Shown: in pieces, positions 1 through 8,571 of the stretch
How the letters are laid out: every line of letters starts with the position of its first letter
Numbering within the stretch: the stretch's first letter is position 1
Source of the DNA: Effusibacillus dendaii
GTDB lineage: Bacteria; Bacillota; Bacilli; Tumebacillales; Effusibacillaceae
NCBI RefSeq assembly: GCF_015097055.1
Contig: NZ_AP023366.1
Location: 1,481,001 to 1,545,000, forward strand
DNA length: 64,000 nt
Reading direction: 5' to 3'
The notes under the pieces: generated by a model
What the model saw: the letters and a program-made list of their open reading frames with translations, nothing else
Told to the model about the DNA's origin: nothing
Databases searched by the model: none
Translations under genes and position numbers: made by a program

Positions 1-858
1 GCCAAGGTTTTCTTTGCCTGCAATATCGACCAACTGCGGCGCATCCCAACCATCACCGCCCAAGAACGTCGCCTTGATTCCCATTTCACGCGCTTGCTTT
101 AGAATTTTGCCCACTTCGTTATAGTAACCCGGCACATAGATTACATCCGGATTTTTATCCTTAATACGTGTTAAAACTGCTTTAAAATCGGTGTCATTTG
201 CCTGATAGGAATCCTTTTCCAAAATCTGGCCGCCACCCTTTGTGAACGTTTCTTCAAAAAACTGTGACAACCCTTTCGCATAGTCGCTCGCCTGGTCCGT
301 ATAAATGACAGCCGTTTTCGCCTTTAGTTCTTTCGACGCAAAGTCAGCCATTACCTTGCCCTGGAACGGGTCAATAAAGCAAGCGCGGAAAATCCAGTCG
401 TTTACTTTTTTCGTTCTTTCGTCAACCGTTACTTTCGGGTTGGTAGCGGTAGAAGTAACCATCGGGATTTTCTTTTCCATTGCGACTGGAACGGCAGCCA
501 GAGCGTTAGTTGAGGTGGTAGGGCCGATCAGTGCAACCACTTTGTCGTTCGAGATCAATTTCTGTGCTGTGCGAGCTGATTCCTCCGGCTTGGAGGCATT
601 GTCCGCTTGTACGATTTCAATTTTCTTGCCAAGAACACCGCCAGCATCATTAATTTCTTGGACTGCCAGTTGAGAACCTTTCAATGCGGAGTTACCGAAT
701 GAAGCCACATTCCCTGACAATTCAAAGTTGGCTCCCACCTTGATCGTATCCCCGTTGTTGCCGCCATTGGAAGCAGCTTGTTTGCCACTACCGCAAGCGG
801 TCAGTGTACCGAGCGCCATGGTCATAACCGCAGCTACGGCTAACAGTTTTTTCTTCAT
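1..858 (-). CDS. livJ: Branched-chain amino acid ABC transporter substrate-binding lipoprotein (partial)
   Basis: The reading frame starts at ATG 858 behind AGAAAGGGG and stays open for 286 codons to the window edge, so the C-terminus is missing. The N-terminus is a lipoprotein signal (MKKKLLAV..., lipobox LTAC with Cys22) followed by a Gly/Asn-rich linker. The mature part has the periplasmic-binding-protein type I pattern of LivJ/LivK (IKVGANFELSG, GVLGKKIE, VALIGPTTS). It should capture Leu/Ile/Val or similar ligands outside the membrane and deliver them to LivHM. It lies 229 bp downstream of livF, so it may have its own promoter as well as readthrough. The exact substrate cannot be told from sequence. 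Confidence 0.93.
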   Translation of the reverse strand, partial: MKKKLLAVAAVMTMALGTLTACGSGKQAASNGGNNGDTIKVGANFELSGNVASFGNSALKGSQLAVQEINDAGGVLGKKIEIVQADNASKPEESARTAQKLISNDKVVALIGPTTSTNALAAVPVAMEKKIPMVTSTATNPKVTVDERTKKVNDWIFRACFIDPFQGKVMADFASKELKAKTAVIYTDQASDYAKGLSQFFEETFTKGGGQILEKDSYQANDTDFKAVLTRIKDKNPDVIYVPGYYNEVGKILKQAREMGIKATFLGGDGWDAPQLVDIAGKENLG

Positions 859-1087
859 GATTGAACCCCTTTCTCCATTCGTCTCTCTTTTACTTATTTT
901 AGTTTAAAAAGATTGATTTATGTGTTTATAGTACAGGAATCTTCGTAAACTATCATCTTTATATAGCATCTTTGTTAACTATCTTTTTTCACATTAACTT
1001 TTGCTACCTTACTCAATCTCTTGTTTTCGTACCCAATCATTTTCTAAACTGTTAAAGACTGGCAAATTCAAATGTTTTAATGACTAT

Positions 1088-1792
1088 TTAATGCCCCAGA
1101 TACGCGCTTTTGATTTCTTCGGAGTCAGCGAGCTCTGCCGCACTTCCGGAAAGTACGATTTTGCCTGTTTCCAGAACATAGGCGCGATGGGCGATTTTCA
1201 AAGCCTGATTGGCGTTTTGTTCTACCAGCAGCACAGTCGTGCCGTTTTTGTTAATCTCCTGTACAATTTGGAAGATTTCCTGGACCAGGAGCGGCGCCAG
1301 ACCCATTGACGGTTCGTCGAGCAGCAGCAGTTTTGGACGAGCCATCAGGGCACGCCCAATCGCCAACATTTGCTGTTCTCCCCCCGACAAAGTGCCGGCC
1401 ATCTGTTTTCTCCGTTCCAACAAACGGGGAAACCGTTCATATACATTTTCCATATCTTTCCTGACTTCACTGTCTTTGCGAAGAAACGCGCCCAATTCAA
1501 GATTTTCTTCTACCGACATATTCGCGAATACACGGCGCCCTTCCGGGCAGTGAATCAGTCCGTCCTTCACGATCGATTGCGCCGCATGACCGACAATTGA
1601 TTGCCCCAGAAACTCAATCGAACCGGATTTCACTTTCAACAATCCCGATAACGTCTTCAAGAGGGTGGATTTACCGGCCCCATTGGCGCCAATCAATGTC
1701 ACGATCTCCCCTTCATTGACCGTCACACTGACGCCTTTCAAAGCGTGAATCGCCCCGTAAAACACGTTAATGTTATCGACTTTCAGCACCAC
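1088..1792 (-). CDS. livF: Branched-chain amino acid ABC transporter ATP-binding protein LivF
   Basis: A 234-residue ABC ATPase with Walker A GANGAGKST (about residues 35-43), signature LSGGEQ (135-140) and Walker B LLLLDEP (155-161). Size and the MGLAP segment after Walker B are typical of LivF. The start is GTG, one base after the livG stop codon, so translation is probably coupled. It pairs with LivG to power import through the LivHM channel. Confidence 0.95.
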   Translation of the reverse strand: MVLKVDNINVFYGAIHALKGVSVTVNEGEIVTLIGANGAGKSTLLKTLSGLLKVKSGSIEFLGQSIVGHAAQSIVKDGLIHCPEGRRVFANMSVEENLELGAFLRKDSEVRKDMENVYERFPRLLERRKQMAGTLSGGEQQMLAIGRALMARPKLLLLDEPSMGLAPLLVQEIFQIVQEINKNGTTVLLVEQNANQALKIAHRAYVLETGKIVLSGSAAELADSEEIKSAYLGH

Positions 1793-1793
1793 T

Positions 1794-2570
1794 CTACACC
1801 TCCTGTCCCAGATAGGCTTCGATTACTTTCGGATTAGACCGGATCTCTGAAGGTGTGCCATCCGCGATTAAAATTCCTCTATCCAGTACATAGATTCGCT
1901 CACAAACTCCCATGACCAGCGACATGTCATGTTCGATCAACAAAATCGTCAGGTCGAATTCCTTTCGAATCCATTGAATCAGTTCCATCAAATCATGCGT
2001 TTCCTGTGGGTTCATACCGGCAGCCGGTTCATCCAGAAGGAGCAGCTTGGGTCTAGCCGCCAGCGCACGGGCAATTTCCAGTCTCCGCTGCTCCCCATAT
2101 GGCAGATTTTTTGCCAGTTCATTCTGTTTGCCGTCCAGCTTGAATATTTTCAAAAATTCGATCGCCTTTTCCGTAATTTCCTGTTCCCCTTTAAAATGGG
2201 AGGGGAGCCGTAAGATCGACGACCAGACGGAATGTTTCGTATGTTGGTGATAAGCGACTTTTACATTGTCCAATACGGACAGATCGCCAAATAGACGAAT
2301 GTTTTGGAATGTGCGGGCAGCCCCTTTTTGCGTAATCTGATACGGTTTCAAGCCGCCCACCGATTCACCGTTAAACAGAATCTTGCCTTCTGACGGTTCG
2401 TACACGCCCGTCAGCAAATTAAACAGCGTCGTTTTTCCAGCACCGTTCGGTCCGATTAAACCGACCAGTTCCCCCTGCCGTATAAACATCGCGACATCTG
2501 AAACAGCTTTTAATCCGCCAAACGTGCGGCTTACATGTTGAACATCAAGCACAACGGTTGAATCCGTCAT
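1794..2570 (-). CDS. livG: Branched-chain amino acid ABC transporter ATP-binding protein LivG
   Basis: A 258-residue ABC ATPase with Walker A GPNGAGKTT (about 40-48), a LivG-type insertion between Walker A and the signature, signature YGEQRRLEIARAL, and Walker B LLLLDEPAAGMNP. The C-terminal IRSNPKVIEAYLGQEV ending is characteristic of LivG. Its ATG overlaps the livM stop by 4 bp (ATGA), showing operon coupling. It is the second nucleotide-binding subunit of the importer. Confidence 0.95.
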   Translation of the reverse strand: MTDSTVVLDVQHVSRTFGGLKAVSDVAMFIRQGELVGLIGPNGAGKTTLFNLLTGVYEPSEGKILFNGESVGGLKPYQITQKGAARTFQNIRLFGDLSVLDNVKVAYHQHTKHSVWSSILRLPSHFKGEQEITEKAIEFLKIFKLDGKQNELAKNLPYGEQRRLEIARALAARPKLLLLDEPAAGMNPQETHDLMELIQWIRKEFDLTILLIEHDMSLVMGVCERIYVLDRGILIADGTPSEIRSNPKVIEAYLGQEV

Positions 2571-3505
2571 TTTGCTTCCCCCTTCTTGCCCAGGAAGTTA
2601 AACGAAAATTCGCGGGTCCCCAAAAGTCCTTTCGGACGGAAGATCATCATCAGAATCAGAAGCAGGGAATAAATAATCATGCGAATTTCAGGGAAGTCCT
2701 GCAGGAACGTAAACAACAGCGTCAGGACGATGGCGCCTACAATCGAGCCGGAAGTGCTGCCCAAACCGCCCAAAACGACAATCACCAGAATTTCAAACGA
2801 CTTGATAAAGTTAAAGCTGTTTGGGTTGATGATGTAGAACATATGGGCAGAAAGTCCACCTGCTATGCCGGCGAAAAACGCGCCGATGACAAATGCCATC
2901 ACTTTATATTTGGTTGTATTGATACCCATCGCTTCCGCCGCAATTTCGTTTTCACGGACAGAAATACAGGCACGGCCATGCGTGGAATTGACAAAGTTAT
3001 TAATCACGACGACTGTAATCAACGTCCAAATAAAAATCCAAGTCCAGTTGGTCTGCGTCGGAATCCCGCTCAGTCCTGACGCGCCCCCCACATACTCGGT
3101 GTTCAGCCAGACAATCCGGATGATTTCCCCGAATCCAAGCGTCGCAATCGCAAGATAATCTCCTTTTAGCCGGAGCGAAGGAATTCCGATGATCAATCCG
3201 GCGACCGCAGCTGTCAATCCGCCAACGATCAGTGCCACAACAAATGGCATATTGAAATCCAAGGTCATTATCGCCGACAGATACGCCCCAATTGACATGA
3301 ATCCGGCATGCCCGATAGAGAACTGGCCTGTAAAACCGTTAATCAGATTTAAAGAAACTCCCAAAATAATGTTGATGCAAATCAGAATCAAGGTTGATTC
3401 AGCGAAATCGTTCAGTGCGCCTGTATCGATCAGCAGCTGGATTACGGCGTAAATCACTATGCTAAGTACAAGTCCGGTCCAAAAACTTTTATTCTGCAGC
3501 CGCAT
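2567..3505 (-). CDS. livM: Branched-chain amino acid ABC transporter permease LivM
   Basis: A 312-residue multi-spanning protein with the BPD_transp_2 pattern (LINGFTGQFSIGHAGFMSIGAYLSA near residues 55-80; GGLGSTSGSIVGA near 247). It follows livH by 10 bp, with AGGTGAT upstream of its ATG. It forms the membrane channel with LivH. Confidence 0.94.
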   Translation of the reverse strand: MRLQNKSFWTGLVLSIVIYAVIQLLIDTGALNDFAESTLILICINIILGVSLNLINGFTGQFSIGHAGFMSIGAYLSAIMTLDFNMPFVVALIVGGLTAAVAGLIIGIPSLRLKGDYLAIATLGFGEIIRIVWLNTEYVGGASGLSGIPTQTNWTWIFIWTLITVVVINNFVNSTHGRACISVRENEIAAEAMGINTTKYKVMAFVIGAFFAGIAGGLSAHMFYIINPNSFNFIKSFEILVIVVLGGLGSTSGSIVGAIVLTLLFTFLQDFPEIRMIIYSLLLILMMIFRPKGLLGTREFSFNFLGKKGEAK

Positions 3506-3515
3506 CTGGAATCAC

Positions 3516-4418
3516 CTACACTTTCTCGCGAACATTTTTGCCAAACAAGCCCGACGGCTTGAAGACCAAGATCAAAATCAGGATCAGGAAAGCAACGCCA
3601 TCCCGCCACAGTGAAAACCCGGTAGACGATACCGCTGTTTCGATGACGCCAAGCAGCAACCCTCCGACCAACGCTCCCGGAATGATGCCAATCCCGCCCA
3701 GTACGGCGGCAACAAACGCCTTCAAGCCTGGAATAATTCCCATCAGAGGATCGATCGAGTTATACGTCATACCGAAGATTACGCCTGCCGCTCCTGCCAG
3801 CGCCGATCCAATCGCAAACGTCGCAGAGATCGTCGTGTTCACGTTGATTCCCATCAGCAGTGCTGCGTCCTGGTCAAATGACACCGCACGCATTGCTTTT
3901 CCGATTTTGGTACGGTGTACGATGTACTGCAGGACGACCATTAAGATTACGGTTACGACCAAGATCAGGATCTGGTTGGAATCAATCTGAACCGTTCCGA
4001 ACAAGTTAAATTGATGTTTCGGGAGAATTTCCGAAAACCCTTTCGGCTGTGCACCCCAAACAAAAATCCCACCGTTTTCCAGCAGGAATGATACACCGAT
4101 CGCCGTAATCAGCGCCGCGATACGGGTGGAGTTTCGCAATGGTTTGTAGGCTGTTCGCTCAATGACCACTCCCAAAACTGCGCAAACAATCATTGCAAAG
4201 AGAAGTGCAAGTATAAACACCCAAACCGGCGACAGCCCCTTTGCCGAAAGGAACCGGGAAGCGAATAAACCCATGAACGCCCCAACCATGAACACATCAC
4301 CATGGGCAAAATTGATCAGCTTGATAATTCCGTATACCATCGTGTAACCCAAAGCAATCAAGGCATAAATACTGCCTACTGATATGCCGTTAATCAATTG
4401 TTGTAGGTAATATTCCAT
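3516..4418 (-). CDS. livH: Branched-chain amino acid ABC transporter permease LivH
   Basis: A 300-residue permease (LINFAHGDVFMVGAF, AVLGGIGIIPGALVGG) of the LivH family. The frame can be extended to a GTG at 4436, but GTGGGGTG lies about 10 bp before the ATG at 4418. The GTG is therefore part of the ribosome site, and MEYYLQQ... is the likely N-terminus. First gene of the liv operon. Confidence 0.93.
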   Translation of the reverse strand: MEYYLQQLINGISVGSIYALIALGYTMVYGIIKLINFAHGDVFMVGAFMGLFASRFLSAKGLSPVWVFILALLFAMIVCAVLGVVIERTAYKPLRNSTRIAALITAIGVSFLLENGGIFVWGAQPKGFSEILPKHQFNLFGTVQIDSNQILILVVTVILMVVLQYIVHRTKIGKAMRAVSFDQDAALLMGINVNTTISATFAIGSALAGAAGVIFGMTYNSIDPLMGIIPGLKAFVAAVLGGIGIIPGALVGGLLLGVIETAVSSTGFSLWRDGVAFLILILILVFKPSGLFGKNVREKV

Positions 4419-4470
4419 ACAACATGTACACCCCACTTTTCCTCTACTGTAAATATACTGATCATATCGT

Positions 4471-4501
4471 ACTATAACAGAAAAAAACTATCACCTGTAA
4501 A
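4471..4501 (-). promoter_or_regulatory. Candidate livH promoter
   Basis: On the minus strand TTTACA (4496-4501) and TATAGT (4471-4476) are 19 bp apart, 52 bp upstream of livH. An AACTATC motif at 4486-4492 and a near copy AACTATT at 4507-4513 flank the -35. The spacing is long, so this is tentative. Confidence 0.35.
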
Positions 4502-4534
4502 TAAAAAACTATTTTGCTAAATTCACTCTCCTGT

Positions 4535-4960
4535 TTATCTTAACAGAAAGATGCCGAGCACGATGAAGACCGTACCGACCACCTTCATGCCGTTGATCGT
4601 TTCCCCCCATACAAACGACGCGGATACAGTGGCAATTACGATTTGCAGCGAACTGATTAACGGAATAATTCGGCTAATCTCCCCGGTCTGCAGTGCTTTA
4701 TAATAAAAAAACTGTGCCAAAAGCCCGCTCAACAGACCTGCGATCCCCAACAAGAACCAGGATTTCTGGCTCATTGCCGCAATCTGCTGGATTTCGCCTG
4801 TTTGAATACCTAGCGATAAAAGTATAAAAGAAACGACGAAAGACTGAATCAGCAACGTGAAGTAAGGCGATGTATGCAGCACGCCCCATTTTTCAAACAG
4901 AGGTGCGATTCCCCATGATAATGCAGCCAATACAGCAAACAAATAACTTGTTTCTGTCAT
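4535..4960 (-). CDS. EamA-family small membrane transporter
   Basis: A 141-residue hydrophobic protein with about five membrane segments (SYLFAVLAALSWGIAPLFEKWG at the N-terminus, VIATVSASFVWGE and VGTVFIVLGIFLL at the C-terminus). This matches a single EamA repeat of the drug/metabolite transporter superfamily. Start chosen at ATG 4960 behind GGGGAGGGG rather than the in-frame start at 4993. Single-repeat members normally work as dimers; the substrate is unknown. Confidence 0.8.
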   Translation of the reverse strand: MTETSYLFAVLAALSWGIAPLFEKWGVLHTSPYFTLLIQSFVVSFILLSLGIQTGEIQQIAAMSQKSWFLLGIAGLLSGLLAQFFYYKALQTGEISRIIPLISSLQIVIATVSASFVWGETINGMKVVGTVFIVLGIFLLR

Positions 4961-5048
4961 TGTCCCCTCCCCTTTCTGCTTCCATATATTCAAAATGGGA
5001 CAACAGTATGAGGGGAGAACAGAAAAAAAAACCGCTGACTGCTACCCG

Positions 5049-5528
5049 TCAACGGAGGTTTTCCAATCTTTTACGATCTTCCGGCGGAAGTTGATTCAAA
5101 TAGTGTTCAGGAATCGGCTGACCTTTTTTCAACGCTTCCAAAATTTCGACCAGATATTCAACCGATTGTCCGCTCGAAGAAGGAGTAGTCGCGTAGGAAG
5201 ACGCCGCTTCTGTCGGCCGTATGTTTGATTCAGGCGTTGATTTCGGGGCTGTTTCTACTTCTGGTTCCGATTGCTGTACAGTCGCGTCTTGATTCGATTG
5301 CTGTTTGGTCAGCTCGTGGTCCGATTGCTTCACTTCGCTAATCATTACATAGCTCGTCCCAATCAGCAGACAAACCGATAAACAGGACAAACCAATCCAG
5401 ATTTTTCCAATCAGCTGTGTTTTCTCCGCCCGGATGGAAACAATCGACATCGCCATCGAGACAATCATGATCAAAGTAATTAAAACAAGCGCAATGAATA
5501 GCAACATAAAACCACCACCAACAAACAT
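5049..5528 (-). CDS. Unknown small membrane protein with Pro/Glu/Ser-rich tail
   Basis: About 159 residues with two membrane segments near the N-terminus (MLLFIALVLITLIMIVSM and IGLSCLSVCLLIGTSYVMI). A polar Gln/Ser/Glu/Pro-rich linker follows, then a short C-terminal segment (EYLVEILEALKKGQPIPEHYLNQLPPEDRKRL) that looks helical. The start is uncertain: ATG 5528 has GGAAGGAAGG about 14 bp upstream, ATG 5507 is possible, and a TTG at 5558 lacks a ribosome site. No family recognised. It lies directly downstream of fadE on the same strand. Confidence 0.6.
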   Translation of the reverse strand: MFVGGGFMLLFIALVLITLIMIVSMAMSIVSIRAEKTQLIGKIWIGLSCLSVCLLIGTSYVMISEVKQSDHELTKQQSNQDATVQQSEPEVETAPKSTPESNIRPTEAASSYATTPSSSGQSVEYLVEILEALKKGQPIPEHYLNQLPPEDRKRLENLR

Positions 5529-5582
5529 TTCGTCGGTGGCGGCCTTCCTTCCTGCCAATGTTCAGCAAGAAGGTATTACAGA

Positions 5583-7349
5583 TTAATGAACGTACTTCTG
5601 TTCTTCAATCACTTTCGCGGCAACTTCACGCTTCAGAGCGATCGTGTTGATCGGCTCGACACGGGTCAATTTCTTGAAAATCGACAACTGCATGCGAAGC
5701 GCGTCGCCTTCCGCCATAGCAGCAAGCGTTTCCCGACCCAAATCTTCGATCCTTTCAAACGCTTGATTTGCATACAATTTTGCCAGTGTCACTTTCAAAC
5801 CGGCATTTCCTTTTGCCAATGCTTTTTCGGCGCGCAGAACAGCCGACTGCATGGCATAGAACTCGATCAGCATGTCTGCCAGATTCGCAAGGATCTCCTG
5901 TTCATTATCCAGCTTTTGCTGGTATTTCTGAACAGCCAATCCGCCTACCATCAAGAATGCTTTGCGTGCTTGCTCGATCAGCAGCTTCTCGTTGCCAAGC
6001 GGAGTTCCGTCTGGAGATTGCGGTGTCAGATTCATCAGTTCCGCCTGCAGTTTCTGGGTTGCTTCCATCAAAGGCAGCTCCCCTTTCAACGCTTTGCGGA
6101 GCAGCGTACCTGGAATCAACAAACGGTTGATTTCGTTTGTACCTTCGAAAATCCGGTTAATTCTTGAGGAACGGTAAATCCCCTCAATTTCATACTCCTG
6201 AATAAAGCCGTAACCGCCGTGTATTTGAACTCCTTCATCCGCTACAAAGCCGAGCACTTCAGAGCCAAACACTTTCGAAATGGAGCATTCGATCGCATAT
6301 TCAGCAATCAGATTGGCTGCCGTGCGTCCTTTATCGTTCGGATCCTCGAAATCGGCAAAGATGTCGTTATACAGACCGACAATACGGTAGATCAACGATT
6401 CAAGCGCGTAAATCTTCGTGTTCATGTCTGCCAATTTTTCACCGATTAAAGTGAAGGATGAAATCGGGCGTCCAAACTGTTTGCGTTCATTCGCGTATTG
6501 AGCCGACACCTGCAGCGCACGCTTGGACGTACCTGTACAACCGATCCCCAACTTGTAGCGTCCAATGTTCAAAATGTTGAACGCGATGAGGTGACCTTTC
6601 CCCTCTTCACCCAACAGGTTTTCAACCGGCACTTTGGCGTCTTCCAGAATCAGCGGACGGGTGGACGACCCTTTGATCCCCATTTTCTTCTCTTCCGGAC
6701 CGGTAGATACGCCAGGGAAATCGCGTTCCACGATAAAGGCGGAGAATTTCTCACCGTCAATTTTCGCATAAACCACAAAGACGTTGGCAAAACCAGCGTT
6801 TGTGATAAATTGCTTGGTACCGTTCAAGATGTAATATTTTCCGTCTTCCGACAGCTTAGCCGTTGTTTTGGCGCCGAGCGCGTCAGAACCGGATCCTGGC
6901 TCCGTCAGAGCATAAGCGGCCAACCATTCACCAGTAGCAAGTTTTGGCAAGTACTTTGCTTTTTGTTCTTTCGTTCCGAAATAGACGATCGGCAGACTTC
7001 CGATTCCGATGTGCGCGCCGTGCGACAAAGCGAAGGAACCGCCGCGCGTAAAGTATTCGGAAATCAGAGCGGAAGACACTTTATCCAGACCGAGACCGTC
7101 GTACTCTTCTGGCACATCAGCCCCAAGCAGTCCCAGTTCGCCAGCTTTTTTCAGCAGTTTTACCGTCAGGTCAATATTCAATGATTCCAATTCTTCAAAA
7201 TGAGGAACCACTTCCCCTTCGATGAAATCAGCCGTCGTCTTGGCAATCATCTTCTGCTCATCGTTGAAGTCTTCCGGTGTAAATACATCATTCGCATTGA
7301 CTTGCTCAAGGATAAAAGAACCGCCTTTTACTTTTTCTTTCGTCGACAT
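5583..7349 (-). CDS. fadE: Acyl-CoA dehydrogenase FadE
   Basis: A 588-residue FAD flavoprotein catalysing the first oxidation of fatty acyl-CoA. The acyl-CoA dehydrogenase core spans about residues 30-415 (AYALTEPGSGSDA, FGRPISSFTLIGEKLADM, QIHGGYGFIQEYEIEGIYRD-like). FEGTNEI near residue 404 carries the expected catalytic Glu. The extra C-terminal 170 residues match the long Bacillus FadE type. AAGGAGG precedes the ATG. Last gene of fadN-fadA-fadE, the order seen in Bacillus subtilis. Electrons would pass to an electron-transfer flavoprotein, possibly FixAB encoded 12 kb away. Confidence 0.95.
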   Translation of the reverse strand: MSTKEKVKGGSFILEQVNANDVFTPEDFNDEQKMIAKTTADFIEGEVVPHFEELESLNIDLTVKLLKKAGELGLLGADVPEEYDGLGLDKVSSALISEYFTRGGSFALSHGAHIGIGSLPIVYFGTKEQKAKYLPKLATGEWLAAYALTEPGSGSDALGAKTTAKLSEDGKYYILNGTKQFITNAGFANVFVVYAKIDGEKFSAFIVERDFPGVSTGPEEKKMGIKGSSTRPLILEDAKVPVENLLGEEGKGHLIAFNILNIGRYKLGIGCTGTSKRALQVSAQYANERKQFGRPISSFTLIGEKLADMNTKIYALESLIYRIVGLYNDIFADFEDPNDKGRTAANLIAEYAIECSISKVFGSEVLGFVADEGVQIHGGYGFIQEYEIEGIYRSSRINRIFEGTNEINRLLIPGTLLRKALKGELPLMEATQKLQAELMNLTPQSPDGTPLGNEKLLIEQARKAFLMVGGLAVQKYQQKLDNEQEILANLADMLIEFYAMQSAVLRAEKALAKGNAGLKVTLAKLYANQAFERIEDLGRETLAAMAEGDALRMQLSIFKKLTRVEPINTIALKREVAAKVIEEQKYVH

Positions 7350-7379
7350 GGCAATGCCTCCTTAAAAATTTGGTTACCT

Positions 7380-8555
7380 TTACACGAGTTCAAAAACGCC
7401 GGCAGCACCCATTCCGCCACCGATACACATCGTCACAACCCCGTATTTGCCGTTGCGGCGACGCAGTTCATTAATCAGGGACACAGTCAGCTTCGCGCCC
7501 GAACAGCCAAGCGGATGTCCAAGTGCAATCGCGCCACCGTTTACGTTAACCTTCTCCTGATCAAGCTCCAGATGGCGACATACCGCGAGAGACTGGGAAG
7601 CAAACGCTTCATTCAACTCAAACAGATCCACTTGTTCTTTTGTAATACCGGCAAGCTTCAGGGCCTTTGGCACGGCTACAATCGGGCCAATTCCCATAAC
7701 ATCAGGATCGACACCACCTACCGCAAACGAGCGGAATACAGCTAACGGCTTAAGCCCTAACGCGGTTGCCTTCTCGGGCGACATCACCATAACAGCTGCC
7801 GCACCGTCTGATGTTTGCGAAGAGTTTCCTGCTGTCACAGATCCTTTTACATGGAAGACGGGACGCAGTTTCGCCAGTGTTTCCGCCGTTGTATCGGGGC
7901 GCACCCCTTCATCCGTATCAAACACGAATTCCTTCACCTTTACCTGACCATTTTCAAACGACTTCAACTGTGCATGAATCGGCACAATTTCGTCCTTAAA
8001 CTTGCCTGCTTGAATAGCAGCCGCCGCCCGTTGATGGGATCTCGCCGCAAAAGCGTCCTGATCTTCCCGTGTAACGTTAAACCGTTGCGCCACCTGTTCA
8101 GCAGTATGCCCCATCGCCATATAAATCTCCGGTTTATGTCTCGCCAGCCACGGGTTTGGCGCAATCTTGTAACCGGTCATCGGCACATGACTCATGCTTT
8201 CCACACCGCCTGCAATAATCACATCCGCCTGCCCGATCATGATTTGTTGGGCAGCCAATGCGATGGTCTGCAGACCGGATGAGCAAAAACGGTTTACCGT
8301 CATGGCCGACACTTCATTTGGCAGCCCAGCCCGTTGTGCAACGATGCGGGCCATATTCATGCCCTGCTCCCCTTCCGGCATGGCACACCCGATAATCACA
8401 TCTTCTATTTCTTTCGGATCGAGACCAGGAGTGCGACGAATGAGCTCTTCCAGCACAACCGCGCCAAAATCTTCAGGTCTTGTCTGGCGTAGAGATCCTT
8501 TCGGCGCTTTGCCGACAGCAGTGCGCACTCCAGCTACGATGACAGCTTCTCTCAT
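7380..8555 (-). CDS. fadA: Acetyl-CoA C-acyltransferase (3-ketoacyl-CoA thiolase) FadA
   Basis: A 391-residue thiolase that cleaves 3-ketoacyl-CoA to acetyl-CoA and a shortened acyl-CoA. The catalytic triad is complete: Cys91 (NRFCSSG), His347 ([10 protein letters not shown]) and Cys377 (CIGGGMG). Start ATG 8555 follows a GGGGGG-type ribosome site. It lies 16 bp after fadN and 30 bp before fadE, so it is cotranscribed. It could also split acetoacetyl-CoA derived from acetone. Confidence 0.96.
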   Translation of the reverse strand: MREAVIVAGVRTAVGKAPKGSLRQTRPEDFGAVVLEELIRRTPGLDPKEIEDVIIGCAMPEGEQGMNMARIVAQRAGLPNEVSAMTVNRFCSSGLQTIALAAQQIMIGQADVIIAGGVESMSHVPMTGYKIAPNPWLARHKPEIYMAMGHTAEQVAQRFNVTREDQDAFAARSHQRAAAAIQAGKFKDEIVPIHAQLKSFENGQVKVKEFVFDTDEGVRPDTTAETLAKLRPVFHVKGSVTAGNSSQTSDGAAAVMVMSPEKATALGLKPLAVFRSFAVGGVDPDVMGIGPIVAVPKALKLAGITKEQVDLFELNEAFASQSLAVCRHLELDQEKVNVNGGAIALGHPLGCSGAKLTVSLINELRRRNGKYGVVTMCIGGGMGAAGVFELV

Positions 8556-8571
8556 TTGATTTCCCCCCCTT

